Shown piece by piece: positions 1 through 11,589 of a stretch of DNA of 64,000 nt (positions are counted from its first letter, which is position 1; each line of letters begins with the position of its first letter). Below the pieces are notes generated by a model. The model was not told the DNA's origin. It saw nothing but the letters and a program-made list of their open reading frames with translations, and did no database searches. A program made the translations under genes and the position numbers. Origin of the DNA: Salvator merianae (taxonomy: Eukaryota > Chordata > Lepidosauria > Squamata > Teiidae); NCBI GenBank assembly GCA_003586115.2, contig QVOM02000029.1, forward strand, positions 23,054,829 through 23,118,828, given 5' to 3'.

Positions 1-1233
1 GCACACTAAGCCATGATATATAGGTTTATTTCTGCAAAAGAAATGGATGAAATAACAGTTCTGCCTTATCGACATGAAGTCTGATACCTTGTGCTATAGG
101 AATTTTCTGATTAAAAGATAGTATAACATATCCTCGTGTGAATTACTAAGTGTGTGAAACCATAGTACAGAAATGATTTATAATGCTGTACTTAGAACAG
201 GCTATGGACTTGACTTTTCTGAATATCAGTGAGGTGCAGGAAAAAAAACAACCATCCTGCACACCAAGAACGTCTATCTATTAAAGGCTATTTTATAGTT
301 GGGAAAGTGCAATTAATTTATTAATTAATCATCCTGATACCTAAGCAAGGTAATAAAAAATGCAATGGAGCACTGTGTGGGAGTGCTTTCGTAACACTCT
401 GTAAACTTGAGTTCTTTTGCAGAAATGTTGCGGAGGTCCATGTCTTGAACTATTGCTGTCCTAGCTAATGTGCTTCTGCTAATGACTATTTAGATTCAGC
501 TTTATGAAAACACTGAAGCTGTAGCATGTGACATGTCAGTAAGACCCCATCCACCCAAAAAGAAAATGAAATCACAATGCTATCCCAAATGTCTACCTAC
601 CTACTTAGAATTTGTGTACTAGAAAATCTATCTTTGCTGAAAGTAGATTGAAATATATGTTTTCTAGGGAGAACCTCAGCTTAGGCAAGATATGCTTATC
701 TTCTGTCGTGCAACTGGTATGTTGAATCTTCTTATCCCAAGCAACTGTCATACATATCTTGGCTCACGTTATCAACACCATTCCTTGGGCAGTTTAGGGA
801 CTTTGATAAATCTCAGTATGTCACCCCTATCCTAATATTTTTATGCAGCTGAAAACCTACTGAAACATTTTTGAAGGGAAAGCTAGATTTGTGTTTGCTG
901 TACAATCTGGATTGATTCATTTGTTTAAGACTAGAATGGATGCAGCAATGATTAGTGATCAACAGTAAAGACCCTATTATTTTCAGGCCCAGACTGCACT
1001 GAACTGAATGATATGACCTTTCTTTTCTTGCCTCTTTTCCAGTTTCAGTCTCCGTCTTCCTTTTTACAGTCATTCCTCCTCTGGTGCGTTTTGTTTAAAG
1101 TAAGGATTTGTGGAAGAGGGTACTTGCTGCTATGCAGTCACTGAAAAAAAGACCACGTGCCAGAATCCCATTCCAAAAGTCATTGCTGATAAGATAAAAA
1201 GATGTAAGTGATGGTCCAGCATTGCCAGACAAA
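1..1233. other. AT-rich unique DNA, no gene seen
   Basis: I see no repeat signature and no convincing exon here. The reading frames present are short, lack recognisable motifs and look like chance frames. Confidence 0.5.
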
Positions 1234-1702
1234 GGGTCTTTCCGCACTTACACTGCCTGATCCAAACCAATGGATCTGGACCAGTGAGGCTTGCTTGTTC
1301 TGACCACAGCAAGGCCTAGAACAGCACCATCTGCATGCTAGTGCTGGTCCAGACCAGGTCTTGTACCAGCCCCAAAGCTCAGCCTCTGATGGCTCCAGAG
1401 GGCTTGGAATGAAAGTTCCTAGCCTTAGAACCCCCAAGAAACCCAGTATGGTACTGCACTTTTGGGCACCACTGAAATGGGTCCCCCAGAAGTCCAGAAA
1501 ATGGCAGTGTGCCTTCTGCACATGTCCATGATCCGGACTGGGTTTAGCTGGTACAGCAGTACTCCTCAGTGTTAAGGACCCTTTGATCTGGATTAAGTTC
1601 CATCCTGTGTAGATGGAGTGTACCAGCAGTGTGTTGGGCCTCCCACATTCTGCAGTAACGTGTGGAAGGGAGGCCCTTAGTGCAGTTGCTGGTAAGGGAC
1701 TC
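1234..1702 (-). mobile_element. Harbinger-like non-autonomous DNA element, inverted copy
   Basis: It starts with GGGTCTTTCCGCACTTAC after CAAA, and its other end is a decayed inverted version near 1702. Read on the minus strand it aligns by eye through most of its length with the copy at 37264-37795. Shared landmarks include CTAAGGGCCTCCCTT, GGGGGACCCATTT, AGGAACTTTCA and the GCATGCAGATGG block. It carries no transposase frame, so the 189-codon frame across it (1180-1749, minus) is fortuitous. Family membership is clear from the sequence. The superfamily is inferred from better-preserved copies with TAA duplications. Confidence 0.65.
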
Positions 1703-2474
1703 CAACAAGTACAAAAAATCCCGAAGTCCAATACAGTTCGTTCTCTCATCCTTGAATTTCTGGGACATCAAAAGAAGTGCTTGCCTCTTGTGGAGGGAAG
1801 AGAGAACATATAATGAGAGAACAAGAATCTGTCTGATGTACCCATTCTTGCAAGAACAGGAAAGATCTGATTTGTGGTGTAAATGGTCTAATTTTGGTCA
1901 AAACTGTTGGGCTCTGAAGTTGTGTACTTTGGTATAATAAATATGTATTTACAATAAGCAAAGTGATACGATCAAATTTCTTGTTTCCTGTCATTAATAG
2001 ACTATCCCAGTTGTCAATTATGCTAGAGTTTGCTGATAACTATATGGAAATAAAATTGTCATTCCATCTTTAAGTCTACATTTCTTTGCTTTAGAAGGAG
2101 CCTGGTGACTCTGTAGCTGGGACAAAAACATTTTAACTGACAGAACTTCCTCTTGAGCATATTGCAAGCTTCCTAGCTAGGAATTCCTAAATATATCTTC
2201 CACTTTCCTGTCTATTTTTCCCCAGCTGCTGTTACAGCCAATGGAAGCTCATGGATGTGTGGCTCCATAACTGGCAAACTTGTTTGAATGAATAAGAATT
2301 AATATGAATGATTTTTTAAAAATATCAGGAGCACTCACCAATGGTTGATGAAAAGTAAGGATATGGCATGCTTTTAGAGCAGGAAATGTATATAATTCTC
2401 TATGCATTTGAACGTGTTGTTCTTTTGAGTGTTTAAAACAATTTCCCAGATTTGAAATAGAGATCAAGAGCGAG

Positions 2475-2594
2475 TTTTCAAAATCTTTGAGAAATTATTT
2501 GGACAGCAATGAAAGAAAGAATACTAAAGAGTCAAAACCCTTTAGTATTCCCTCTTTCATTGCTGTCCAAATAATTTCTCAAAGATTTTGAAAT
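2475..2594. repeat. 120-bp near-perfect hairpin
   Basis: Two 55-base arms (2475-2529 and 2540-2594) are reverse complements with about three mismatches and are separated by a 10-base loop. The arms are AT-rich and include TTGGACAGCAATGAAAGA and its complement. I did not see another copy in the window. It could be a very short MITE, a local inverted duplication, or a transcribed hairpin. The arms are longer than a typical microRNA stem. Confidence 0.85.
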
Positions 2595-3246
2595 CAGAGA
2601 AGAACAAGAAGTATCAAAATAACTGTTCTAAAAAAACTCATATTCTAAATGTGTTTTTTAAAGAATAGTTTGTCTGTTTATTCTGTGAATATGACATTAA
2701 GACAGAAGTGGACTAGTATTCAGTTTGATTATTGCTCAGAAACCTTAGGGTGCAGCAAACCTCCTGACTTATCAGATAAAAGCAACTAGTGTTATTATTT
2801 TATTTCAGAATGATTATCCCTTTCCTTTGATTATGCTTAAGTGACAGATTTTACTTTTTTTTTGTATTGTTTTGTTTTTAAGATTTCATAGAGACTTGAT
2901 GATATAGGGGAGGAAAGCTTATGATATAGCATAAAGTAAAAAGTTCAGTGATGCTGTCTCTTATTGGTTCTGACAAACATCTTATCTGAATCTGATAATC
3001 CATTCATAGAATATAGCAGTGGCACAAGACAGATGAAAGAATGGTACAAACAAACAACAGATGCTAAGTCAAAATCAATATTCGATTCAGTATAAGTGGA
3101 ATAATAATTTTACCTTAAATGTGGTTTTTTCAACTAAAATATTTTGCTGGAGAAATGCCATTTAAAAAAAAAACAAAAACCCAAGATCCTAAGTATTATT
3201 TTCATAATGGATTTCTCATTCCTAAGGCACTACATTATCTAAATAG

Positions 3247-3406
3247 GTGTGTACAGTTGTCCCTGATACGATGCTGCTTATGGTAGATTCTGAGGTAGAC
3301 AGAACCATGACAGCCCAGTCTATTAATGTAACAGACTCTCTTCCAACCACCACCAGCAGCATGCTAAGAACCATCTTGCCTGGAAACGTAGAAGAGGAAG
3401 AAGCTG
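3247..3406 (+). CDS. Candidate internal exon, unrecognised protein
   Basis: An open frame runs from just after a stop at 3244-3246 to a GTGAG donor-like site at 3407-3411. It encodes about 53 residues rich in Ser/Thr, containing SINVTDSLPTTTSS and ending in the acidic run VEEEEA. Possible acceptors are AAATAG ending at 3246 or TGTACAG ending at 3256, and both have weak pyrimidine tracts. I do not recognise the protein. The composition, the acidic tail and the clean donor make it look more like coding DNA than the surrounding frames, but 160 bases of open frame can arise by chance. The hAT element next to it inserted with a duplication that includes the donor. Confidence 0.25.
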
Positions 3407-3411
3407 GTGAG

Positions 3412-4494
3412 TAGGGATGTGCACGAAATGAATTTTCTCTGTTCGTTTCGCAATGCATCGAAGCTTCGTTGCTTCGTTTTCGCACGAAAACGGAAGTCAC
3501 GAAAATGGCGATTTTTGTTTTCGCAGCGAAAATTTCTGAAAATTTTCGAAAACCGGAAGTGCAAAATCAATGAAATAAGTAGCGAAAAACAAACGCCGCA
3601 TATCCCCCTGCCCTCTCCCTTCTATATTTGACCGTCCACGTTGCTAATTTAAGGAGTTGCTTCATTAAAAGTAAAAATTGCACGGAGCTTACTTTTTACC
3701 GGCGGCTGGCTTGTAGCAGGATTCAAAGCAACGAAGGCACGTTTGGGGTTCCTCACTGCAGATTGAAAGCAAGCGAAAGCAAGCGAAGGAATTTTTTTCG
3801 CTTTGATTTTTCGTCATTTTCGATGCCTTTTCGACGCTCATGTCTGTGCGCGCACGCGCGCTAACTTCTGTCCCTTTAACTTATTGGCACGACTCGTCGC
3901 TGTCTGCCGTCCGTGCCGATCATTTGGGGCACAGAAATTATTACCTCGCCTACGAGGCGGGCAGGCTTAGTCAGCGACGCGCGAAGCAATTGCCTTCAGC
4001 TCAGCGCGTAATTTAGAAGACTGGCGGCAGCCGCAGGATGAAATAACTCCCTACTTCCGAGCAGCAGCAAAATGACGCCTTGTCTTGCCCTCTGTTTCAA
4101 AAAGCAGAACTATATACCACCATCAAAGACGTTTTATTAACTCCTAGCCATCTGAGTTTCTCATCCTCATGCGGTGCGATCGCTGCGAGGCAGGCGAAGA
4201 GTTAAAAAAATACCGTCTTTCCTAATGTGATGCATTACAATTTCCACCTCTAGAGGCAGAGACTTGAGGCTACGAAGCTACCGAGCTTCGTTGCATCGCA
4301 GTTTTCGCAGCGAAAAAAGACGAAAAATAGCCGTTCGCGGTGAGTAGCGAAGGTCACGAAAATTGACGAAAATCGCCATGACTTTCGCTATTCGCTTTCG
4401 CGATAGAGAGGGCACTTCGCATTCGATGCGAATGTTGCGAAGCAACGAAATTCGTACGAAATTTCATTGCTTCGAAATTTCGTGCACATCCCTA
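3412..4494. mobile_element. Non-autonomous hAT element, 1083 bp, with 8-bp target duplication
   Basis: The ends are perfect 18-base inverted repeats, TAGGGATGTGCACGAAAT at 3412-3429 and its complement ending at 4494. They are flanked by 8-bp direct repeats CTGGTGAG (3404-3411) and CTGGCGAG (4495-4502), which differ at one base. An 8-bp duplication is the hAT signature. The subterminal 150-200 bases on each side are packed with short motifs of the TTCG/CGAA and GCTTCG type, as expected for transposase-binding repeats. The interior is unusually CpG-rich, for example GCGCGCACGCGCGC near 3847. No transposase frame is present. Confidence 0.88.
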
Positions 4495-4624
4495 CTGGCG
4501 AGATGTTACTATCTTCAGGCTCATACACGGTCCTTCAGGTCCTTCCTTTCCAGTTGCCATCTTGCAACAGACTTCAGAACTATCTTGCATATCCTACATT
4601 AAATATTTTAAATGTTTAATATTT

Positions 4625-4697
4625 TAACATATTGTTGCCTGCCCGGAGACCTTAGGATACAGGGCAGAATGAAAATGGGACTAAATAAATAAACAAC
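4625..4697 (+). repeat. LINE/SINE 3' tail remnant
   Basis: TGCCTGCCCGGAGACCTTAGG followed by AGGGCAGAATGAAAATGG and ACTAAATAAATAAAC resembles the GGGCRG-TATAAA-(AATA)n 3' end of squamate non-LTR elements and the SINEs that use it. Similar tails lie near 14405 and 33990. Only the tail is recognisable. Confidence 0.5.
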
Positions 4698-4699
4698 AC

Positions 4700-5879
4700 C
4701 ACAAGGGAGACCCAGTTTACCAGTGTAAACCAGTGGCACTTGTGAAAGCCAAATCAAGCTCTCATGCCTGCATTAAATAAGGGAAGTCACATTTTACCAG
4801 GTATTTAAGAACAAAGCATGCTAAAGAAAACCGTATTGTATGAAGAATGAAACATCCAACCAGTCCTGTAAGTGAAAAACCATGCTGTGCAAAACTGTGT
4901 TATACAAGCAATGACTATATTTACACAACATGGTTTTGCACTGCCTAGTGGTTTGAGGAACAAGACTGCAGCATTACACAAGGGACAAGTGTATAGTGAC
5001 TGACCAAGGAATGATTTCTTACTTCCCTCTGCCTTCAAGCTCTGGGTTTGTTTCCTAATTGTTGTGCTGGGATGTTAATATGTCCGTACTGATGCATTAT
5101 TTTCATTTGTTAGGATGCCCAAGGAGGATGATTTTATGAATATTTAGCCCAGAGTTTAGGATGGACCACTTTGCAATTGTTTAGAATTTGTTTAGTACGG
5201 ATTGCTTTATAACTTCCAGAAATAGTGCATAAATGCTATTGAATATAGAAAGTATTTACTTCTTAAAGTTTCCATTCTTAATAAACCTGTACCAGATGAA
5301 TTATGCTTTGTCTCAGATCCAGTATGCCTCTCTTTTTTGCCAATGTTGTTTCACACTAGAGACACGAAACAATTCTAAACATGCACATCACTTAAATAAT
5401 AAAGCAAATCTTAGAGGAAAAAATAGTTAGTTTGTAATTTGCTGCTCTGATTCTTGGCTTCTAAAGTGTGTTGCCTCCTACATCCTAGGGGTGTGAAAAA
5501 GACAGAAGGAAGATAAGTGCTTTTGGCAAAGCTAAGGAGGTTTGGTCATTGATGTCTCCTAAAGATTGTTTTAAAAATTTGCCAATTCCTTCTGTAAAGT
5601 CTTGAAAACAGTCTGCTCAACAATTATCTTGGTATTGCATCAGAATTTCACCCTGCCCCCATTTTTAAGGCAAAAATACTTCTCTTCAATATTTGTTGTT
5701 AGAACACACCGATATTAGATGATGTTGGTTGCAGAAGACTTCATCAATTTGTGCAGCAGCAACAAAAGGGGGGAAAAAATGAAGTAGTCCTGAAATGGGT
5801 AAAATGGTTGGAATCTACAAGGGAGATTTATCTGACATCATTTGACCTTCATCCAAGGTCATTTGATGTCTGATACAAG
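4700..5879. other. Unique DNA, no gene seen
   Basis: Nothing repetitive or gene-like was recognised. The minus-strand frame at 4805-5038 has no motif I can name. Confidence 0.4.
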
Positions 5880-6125
5880 ACAGCTCCATTTTGAGTGAAT
5901 GGGGGAGGCACCCTGATCTGCCATGGAAAAAGAGCCCTCTACATCATTTTGGAGCATAGAGGTGTGAAATAGTGTCGTGCAAACAAGGTACCTCCAATGG
6001 CGATGATATGACTGCTGCAAGGTATTGGTTACTGTTGTGAATAGAGAAGGGACAGCAGCAGGTGCCTTCTGCAGCTGATGTAGGCACCTTGGATGATAAG
6101 TGGAGATATGCCCCCAATCACCCCT
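5880..6125. repeat. Unclassified interspersed repeat R, copy 1
   Basis: This segment aligns by eye with 46360-46620. The most conserved block is CCCTGATCTGCCATGGAAAA, followed by matches around GGTGCCT and TAAGTGGAGAT near the end. Two dispersed copies 40 kb apart with similar order imply a transposon family. The ends are not clear enough to assign a class. Confidence 0.55.
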
Positions 6126-6165
6126 TTCCTCTGTTGGTCTGTTCAAGTGAAGTAGCAAAAGCATA

Positions 6166-7609
6166 TGTTCTTGTCACAGTGTGGAGTGCTTGTACTAGAA
6201 TTGTGAAAGAAGTTTAATGCCAATTCTGAGCAGATTTTAAGAACATTGATTGGCAAAATTCTGTTCTTATGGGCTTTATTTGTGTAACTTCCTGGTTCCT
6301 TTTTCAAATGTCTATGCACCCAGCTGGCTGCATGCATTTCCACTAAGGCTACAGCTATATTTAAGATGTTTAAACAGTTTAAAAAAAGGAAGAAAAAAAA
6401 AAAGGGCTCTTCCATCTCAGGTGTGTCCTTATTTGAATATCTTAATCCACATTAAGTTCACCTTTTCTACAGCTCTTCTCAGCACACTGTTGGCAGTTTC
6501 TGGTGAAATTTGAAGCATCCCTTCCTCGGTTGCTCACTCCTCCCCTTTTATGAGAAATGCAAAACATCATAGCCAAGAAAATAATATGAAATCACCTGTG
6601 TTTTCAGTGTAATCAATTATCTCTTGGCCAAAAAAATATATATATATATCTTTAAGGTGAATTATACATCAGGTGTTCAGGCATCCCAGGTTTCCAAGAA
6701 TCCTAATGTTTTCATTTTGTATATGTATGCATATTGTACATATAGGCAAAATGTGTGTGAAGACAAATGTACACACACACACACAAAATCTAGTTGGATG
6801 GCAGAACTCATTTCTGGCCACATCTTCTATGGGTATTAGCTTTAGAGGGTTCAGTAAGCTTCAGACACCAAGAGGAAATACCAACTCTTTGGAGAGGCCA
6901 GCATTTCCTCTGTTTGGGGTTCCTGGCCATTGGTTGGCCACGGAACGCTTCTACAAGGGAAGGGAAAGGTGATGCTTAATTGTAAATCTGCTTTCAACTT
7001 CTCTTAAATTTCACTGTGATCTGTAGTAGATCAAAGCTCAATATGGTGAAGACTGCCTTTGGTGCTTTGTCCTTTTTCCACCATCCCTGTGGTGCCAAAT
7101 CCACAGGCCACTGCTTCAAGCTGTCAGTTCCAGTAAACTTGATGTATAACCATATTTATATTTGGACAAGTGTACCAAGATTGCAGCTTCAGATTTCAGA
7201 CTGTAATGAATATTGCTACGGCTGATCTTTAACAGATATTATAACACAGTAATAGGGAATTCCTGTTTCACTAGTCAAATATCAGTTTTCTTGTAAAGCG
7301 GCAAAATATAAGTTCCCTTCTACTTCAGTTAACTGCTATTATCAATGTTATGTGTTAGTTAGTACAACATATAAAACTAGCTACAACAAATAATTTATGG
7401 GAAAAAAAGGCCCTTGGGATTGTGATTCAGTTATAACTTCATTCATTTTCATTTTAAAAAATTCTAGACTTTGACAAGTATATGTAGGATGCTTTGTAAT
7501 GAAGTTTGTACTTAAGGTATATACTTATGACCTGCTTGTGGGTTTCTGTCTGAAACCTGACTGGACAGGTCACTTGATCCAAACCACTAGGGCATTTTTT
7601 ATATTCTCA
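6166..7609. other. Unique DNA with small TA and CA microsatellites
   Basis: This stretch holds a short (TA)n at about 6635-6648 and a short (CA)n at about 6771-6785. The rest shows no recognised gene or repeat. Confidence 0.45.
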
Positions 7610-7746
7610 GGGCAATTCCACACTGGCGGATATACTGGATCAGCAAGTGTACTAATGTGGGTCCTCCCTTAGACTACAGCAGCATGTGGAAGGAAAGTTC
7701 CTAGCATGCTTGCTGGTCTAGTATTCTGGATAGTGCAGAATTGCCC
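7610..7746. mobile_element. Short Harbinger-like element, 137 bp
   Basis: It begins GGGCAATTCCACACTGG and ends GTGCAGAATTGCCC, an inverted repeat with few mismatches. It is flanked by TCA and TTA, a possible decayed 3-bp TWA duplication. Inside, AGCAAGTGTACTAATG and CTCCCTT match the start of the 37264 copy, so this is probably an internally deleted relative. Confidence 0.65.
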
Positions 7747-9803
7747 TTAGTTTTAACTAACTTAAGAGGGAATAATGTTCATTTAATGTATTCAGCTGTC
7801 AGGATAATATTCATGTACATCGTACATCACACAGTAACACATTTTGCAAAAGCTAGCCATCTGTGTTATTTTAATTAATTTTTTCTCTACATCTTTATGA
7901 ATCCCAGTATAATGATAAAGTAATCACAAATTACCTGTAAATCGTGACATATCACTTCAGTTTCTTATTGCACGAGGGGTGCACTGAACTTCAAACCACA
8001 GTCAATTTTGGCTTTGAATGTCCGTATATGTGTTTTCTCTCTCTCTCTATGCCCCTCATTCCTTTTTTTTCCTGGTAATTCTCCTTTATATAAAATGGAA
8101 TTTTATATAACCTTGTGAAGATTCTGTTTTGACAAAGATAGTGGGAAGTTTTCCACTGCCGTCAAAAGTGTACAAATCTCTTCCTTTGAATGTTCCTTAA
8201 TACCCTTACTTCTGCCTCCCTCCTGTCTTTAAAGACTCTGATTTGTAGGTAAAACATACAGTAGGAGTAAATTGGAAAGAAACTAAATTGCTGCTAGTTG
8301 TAACAGCCTCAGAGCTAAATAACCAGTGATGCTTGCTTTCCTTTTCCTGTGTTCCTTAGCGTGACGACGGTGCCTTAAAACACAGAGCCAGGTGCTGGAG
8401 TAATGGTGGGAGTTAAACCTGACTATAGCATTAACCCACAACCCTTTTTCCTCTTTGGAATGAATCACAAACTTGGCGGCAGCTGCTACAGCTGTGCTCC
8501 CAAGGCACAGCATTAGGTGACTATCCCTTTTCGTATCTTGGGATTCATGTGATCACAGCTGCCATCTAAGCAGCCTTAAGAGGTATCATCTGACACCATC
8601 CTGTATGACTCCACCCAAATTTATTGAAGTGAGGCTGCTTGAAAACACACACACGATATGGTAGACAATAACTGTGCTTTGTACAGTCAAACCTATTTTT
8701 CAGTCATAGTCTGGTCTTTATTTTGAATTTTGCAGGTTTACTAACATGCATGTATGTACTTTCAAATAACGGCTGTGTTCTGTTATTTTGTTTTAGAGTT
8801 GTCTTTTGCCCCCTAAAGCTATTCTTCTAGTTGCCAGTTTGTTATGAGTGGTTGGGATTCTCAGAAACCCCCCTTCCCCATTGTCATGCTAGAACTTGTG
8901 AATAAGTTGATTGGCAGAGGAACTGGAAAAACTAAAGAACTTATTTGCAGAGTATATAATTAACTGTTGGATTTCACTGCCACAAAATGTGGTGATAACT
9001 ATTAGTTTATCTGTTGAAGTTAATAACATAGTAGTACGCTTTGAAATGTAAACAGAATGGATCCATTATATGTGTGTTTGTGTGTGTGTAATTACGTATG
9101 TGTCTGTTAAAGCAAAATAAGCATACACATTCATGCACGTGCATCTACCTATCCCAAAGCAGCCATAACTACAGATGCACCATTTGCTTGGGTTAATGTG
9201 TTGGACATTAATTCATTTCACAAAAAATGCTCATAAGGTGAACTTATATAGCAAGTTCCAGTTGTCATTGCATACAGTGCCACTGCAGTCGCTTATAAGC
9301 AAAAGCCTGCTTTTTAGCGAAAAACATTCTTCTCTTATAAGTGAAATTTCTTAGTGATTTCTAGTATGATGAGAGATTATGTATTAGATTCTTTTCTGTG
9401 TTTTGCTGAAAACCTTGTTGATGACTGTACTTGTTTTAGTGAAAGAGTAAAATGGTTGCATTTTGTTTCACATTAACTATTTCATACTTTATTTTTTCTG
9501 TTACAAATTCAAATTATAATGAAGCCCTATGACCACTCTCACTATAATTAATATCCAGGTTGGTGAGGTGAGCATGACATTCAAGAGGAAAAATGATAGC
9601 ACCTAGTGGCAGTCACTATTTCTCTCACCAGATTGCTCCTTACTATGTAATATTTTCGGAAAACTAGAGCACTGGCCTGATGGAATTTTGAGGAACACTA
9701 TTAAGTTTTTTCTGGCTATGCCCCTCAAAATATTTCAGCTCTTACAATGCTAGATGAGGTTTTTATGGGTTTTGAACAAAAGTCCCACCATCAATTAATA
9801 TTA
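7747..9803. other. Unique DNA, no gene seen
   Basis: Short CT-rich (about 8036-8050) and GT-rich (about 9069-9090) tracts are present. No exon, LINE or SINE landmark was recognised. Confidence 0.45.
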
Positions 9804-10300
9804 GGGCCTTTTTGCACGTACTGGTGATCTGATACAGTGCTCCATAGTAGTACTCCTCTTCAGGGCTAACTTCCACAAGCTGGTGTGGAACAGAGAGGCC
9901 ACATTCCATCCACATTGAACAGAGTGTAGACCGAATTAGGTGCTCAAAGTGGCTATCTAGTCCAGCATACTGGCAGACTTTTTTAAAAAAAGGTTTAGTA
10001 GTGGTCCAAAGATTGCTAAGCCAGATTGTGAAAGCATGTGAATGTGGTGCACCAGTCTGAGTTCTGGTGAGTGGGGATTCATTTCAGCAGCACACCGTAT
10101 TGTGGTGCCAAAATCATTCCCCCTGGCACTCTGAGGCCAGGAACTCTAGTTCCTGCCCATAGGAGTTTGTGGAGGCCGGCTCTGATGATCACGTGATCTT
10201 CGGTGTTGGTGTGGCGACTGTCCTGGAACAACTATCCAAATGAAGACAGTCTTGTTCTGGGACACGTGGACTGGATCATGCAGTGGAGTGCTCCAGCTTA
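9804..10300 (+). mobile_element. Harbinger-like element, right end decayed
   Basis: It begins GGGCCTTTTTGCACGTACTGG directly after TTA, a TWA-type flank. The interior matches the 37264 copy in order, including the AGGAACTCTAGTTCCTGCC and TGATGATCACGTGAT blocks and the CAGTCTTGTTCTGG segment. The right terminal repeat is not clear, so the end near 10300 is approximate. Confidence 0.55.
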
Positions 10301-10611
10301 TTCAGTTCCACTGGTATGGTCCACCACCAGATAAGTTAAGCCTTATAAAAGGCATTTTATGCCAATATACAAAAGTGCCAGTATAGGTAAGGCACTTTAA
10401 ATTATCTTTAAAAGGATCTTTGAATTTTTTGTATGGGCTAACACAACTACTTTTACATGTAAGAACATCTGGTTTTGTTCTGTTTTTTTTCATCTCCAGT
10501 ATCCCACTTACAAGACCATTTAGTGTTATATGCATATCTGCAAGCAAAAAAAACCCTAGGGGCATGTGAGGGAAGGTACTATACATATGAAAGATAAAAC
10601 TTTTGTTAATT

Positions 10612-10726
10612 ACTACTTGATAGATTAGCTGCAGGCATTCCTTAACTCGGCTTGGTTAAAACATTGAACAATGCCTGCCTGTAAATGCCACTCAAACAGG
10701 GCCTCCAGCTAATCTATCAAGTACTT
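10612..10726. mobile_element. Palindromic MITE of about 115 bp
   Basis: Inverted ends TACTTGATAGATTAGCTG (from 10614) and CAGCTAATCTATCAAGTA (to 10723) are perfect over 18 bases. The similarity continues inward (AGGC/GCCT) and, with gaps, outward (CTTTTGTTAA against TTAACCAAAAG). No coding potential. I saw no second copy in the window. Confidence 0.7.
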
Positions 10727-11110
10727 TAACCAAAAGGAATGTTGACGTGATTGTGCACATGATTAAATGAAAGGAAAAAAAAATATTGCTCAGAATTTTA
10801 TCTTTCACTCACATAGAAGCTTCCCGCCTATATGCCTGAAGGATTTTTTGAAAGCAAATGTATGGATGTACAAATAACACTAAAAGAATTAAAAGTGCAT
10901 AGCTCATCTTGTGGAGGTACACCTTCTGGGTTTGATAGCATAATATTCATTCTCAGAAGATTTGGGAGGGGGACTTCTTTTCCATAAACTAGATAACCAA
11001 GAGAACTCACCAAATTAATTTCAAATTAGCAAACTGTACTTTAATTAGGCAGAGTTATGAGAAGCAGAAAATTGGAAGGCTACCAGATAAAGTGGATGAA
11101 GAGAATCTAA

Positions 11111-11589
11111 GGGCCTATCCATACTTGCCAGCCTGGTATGGTATAGTAATACCACACTAGGGTGGAGAAGATCAGGTGTGATGGGAGCCATCACATTCAA
11201 GCACTAAACTAACCCTCTACTCAGCAAATAGTGCTTGTGTGAATGGCCATCCTGGGGCTTCCTGGATCGCCAAGGCAATGACCACACTGTAATCTGGTGA
11301 GAGGCCATCCCTTCCCATGGTGATCTGGATACTGCGCATGACTGCACAGCTGCAGTTACACTGCCATGCTCACTCACTGCTCCGCACCCAGAAGAGGGTA
11401 TGGACACTGCGTCCAGGAGAGATCCAGATACTCCTGGGAACCATGTGGACTTCTAAAAAGCAATCCTCTGCTAGATGGCTTTGGGCGAGCCTATGGCAGC
11501 TTCTGGTAATTTTCTGCAGCTCCCTCATGTGGATGGAGTGATTGAGCAAGTGGACTGGATAGCTCCATCACAAAAGTGCGAACACACCC
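11111..11589 (-). mobile_element. Harbinger-like element, group with 61403-61880
   Basis: Ends are GGGCCTATCCATACTTGCC and GTGCGAACACACCC, flanked by TAA (11108-11110) and AAA. On the opposite strand it aligns with the 61403-61880 copy. Both carry the CCTGGTATGG-type inverted block next to one end, and both have a CACTCACTGCTCCGCACCCAG block or its complement. No transposase frame. Confidence 0.65.

Noticed and set aside
1180..1749. 189-codon open frame on the minus strand
   Set aside because: It lies across a Harbinger-like non-coding element, and the frame is not shared by other copies of that element.
2249..2467. 72-codon minus-strand frame next to the hairpin
   Set aside because: It is short, has no recognisable domain and no splice context, and looks like a chance frame in AT-rich DNA.
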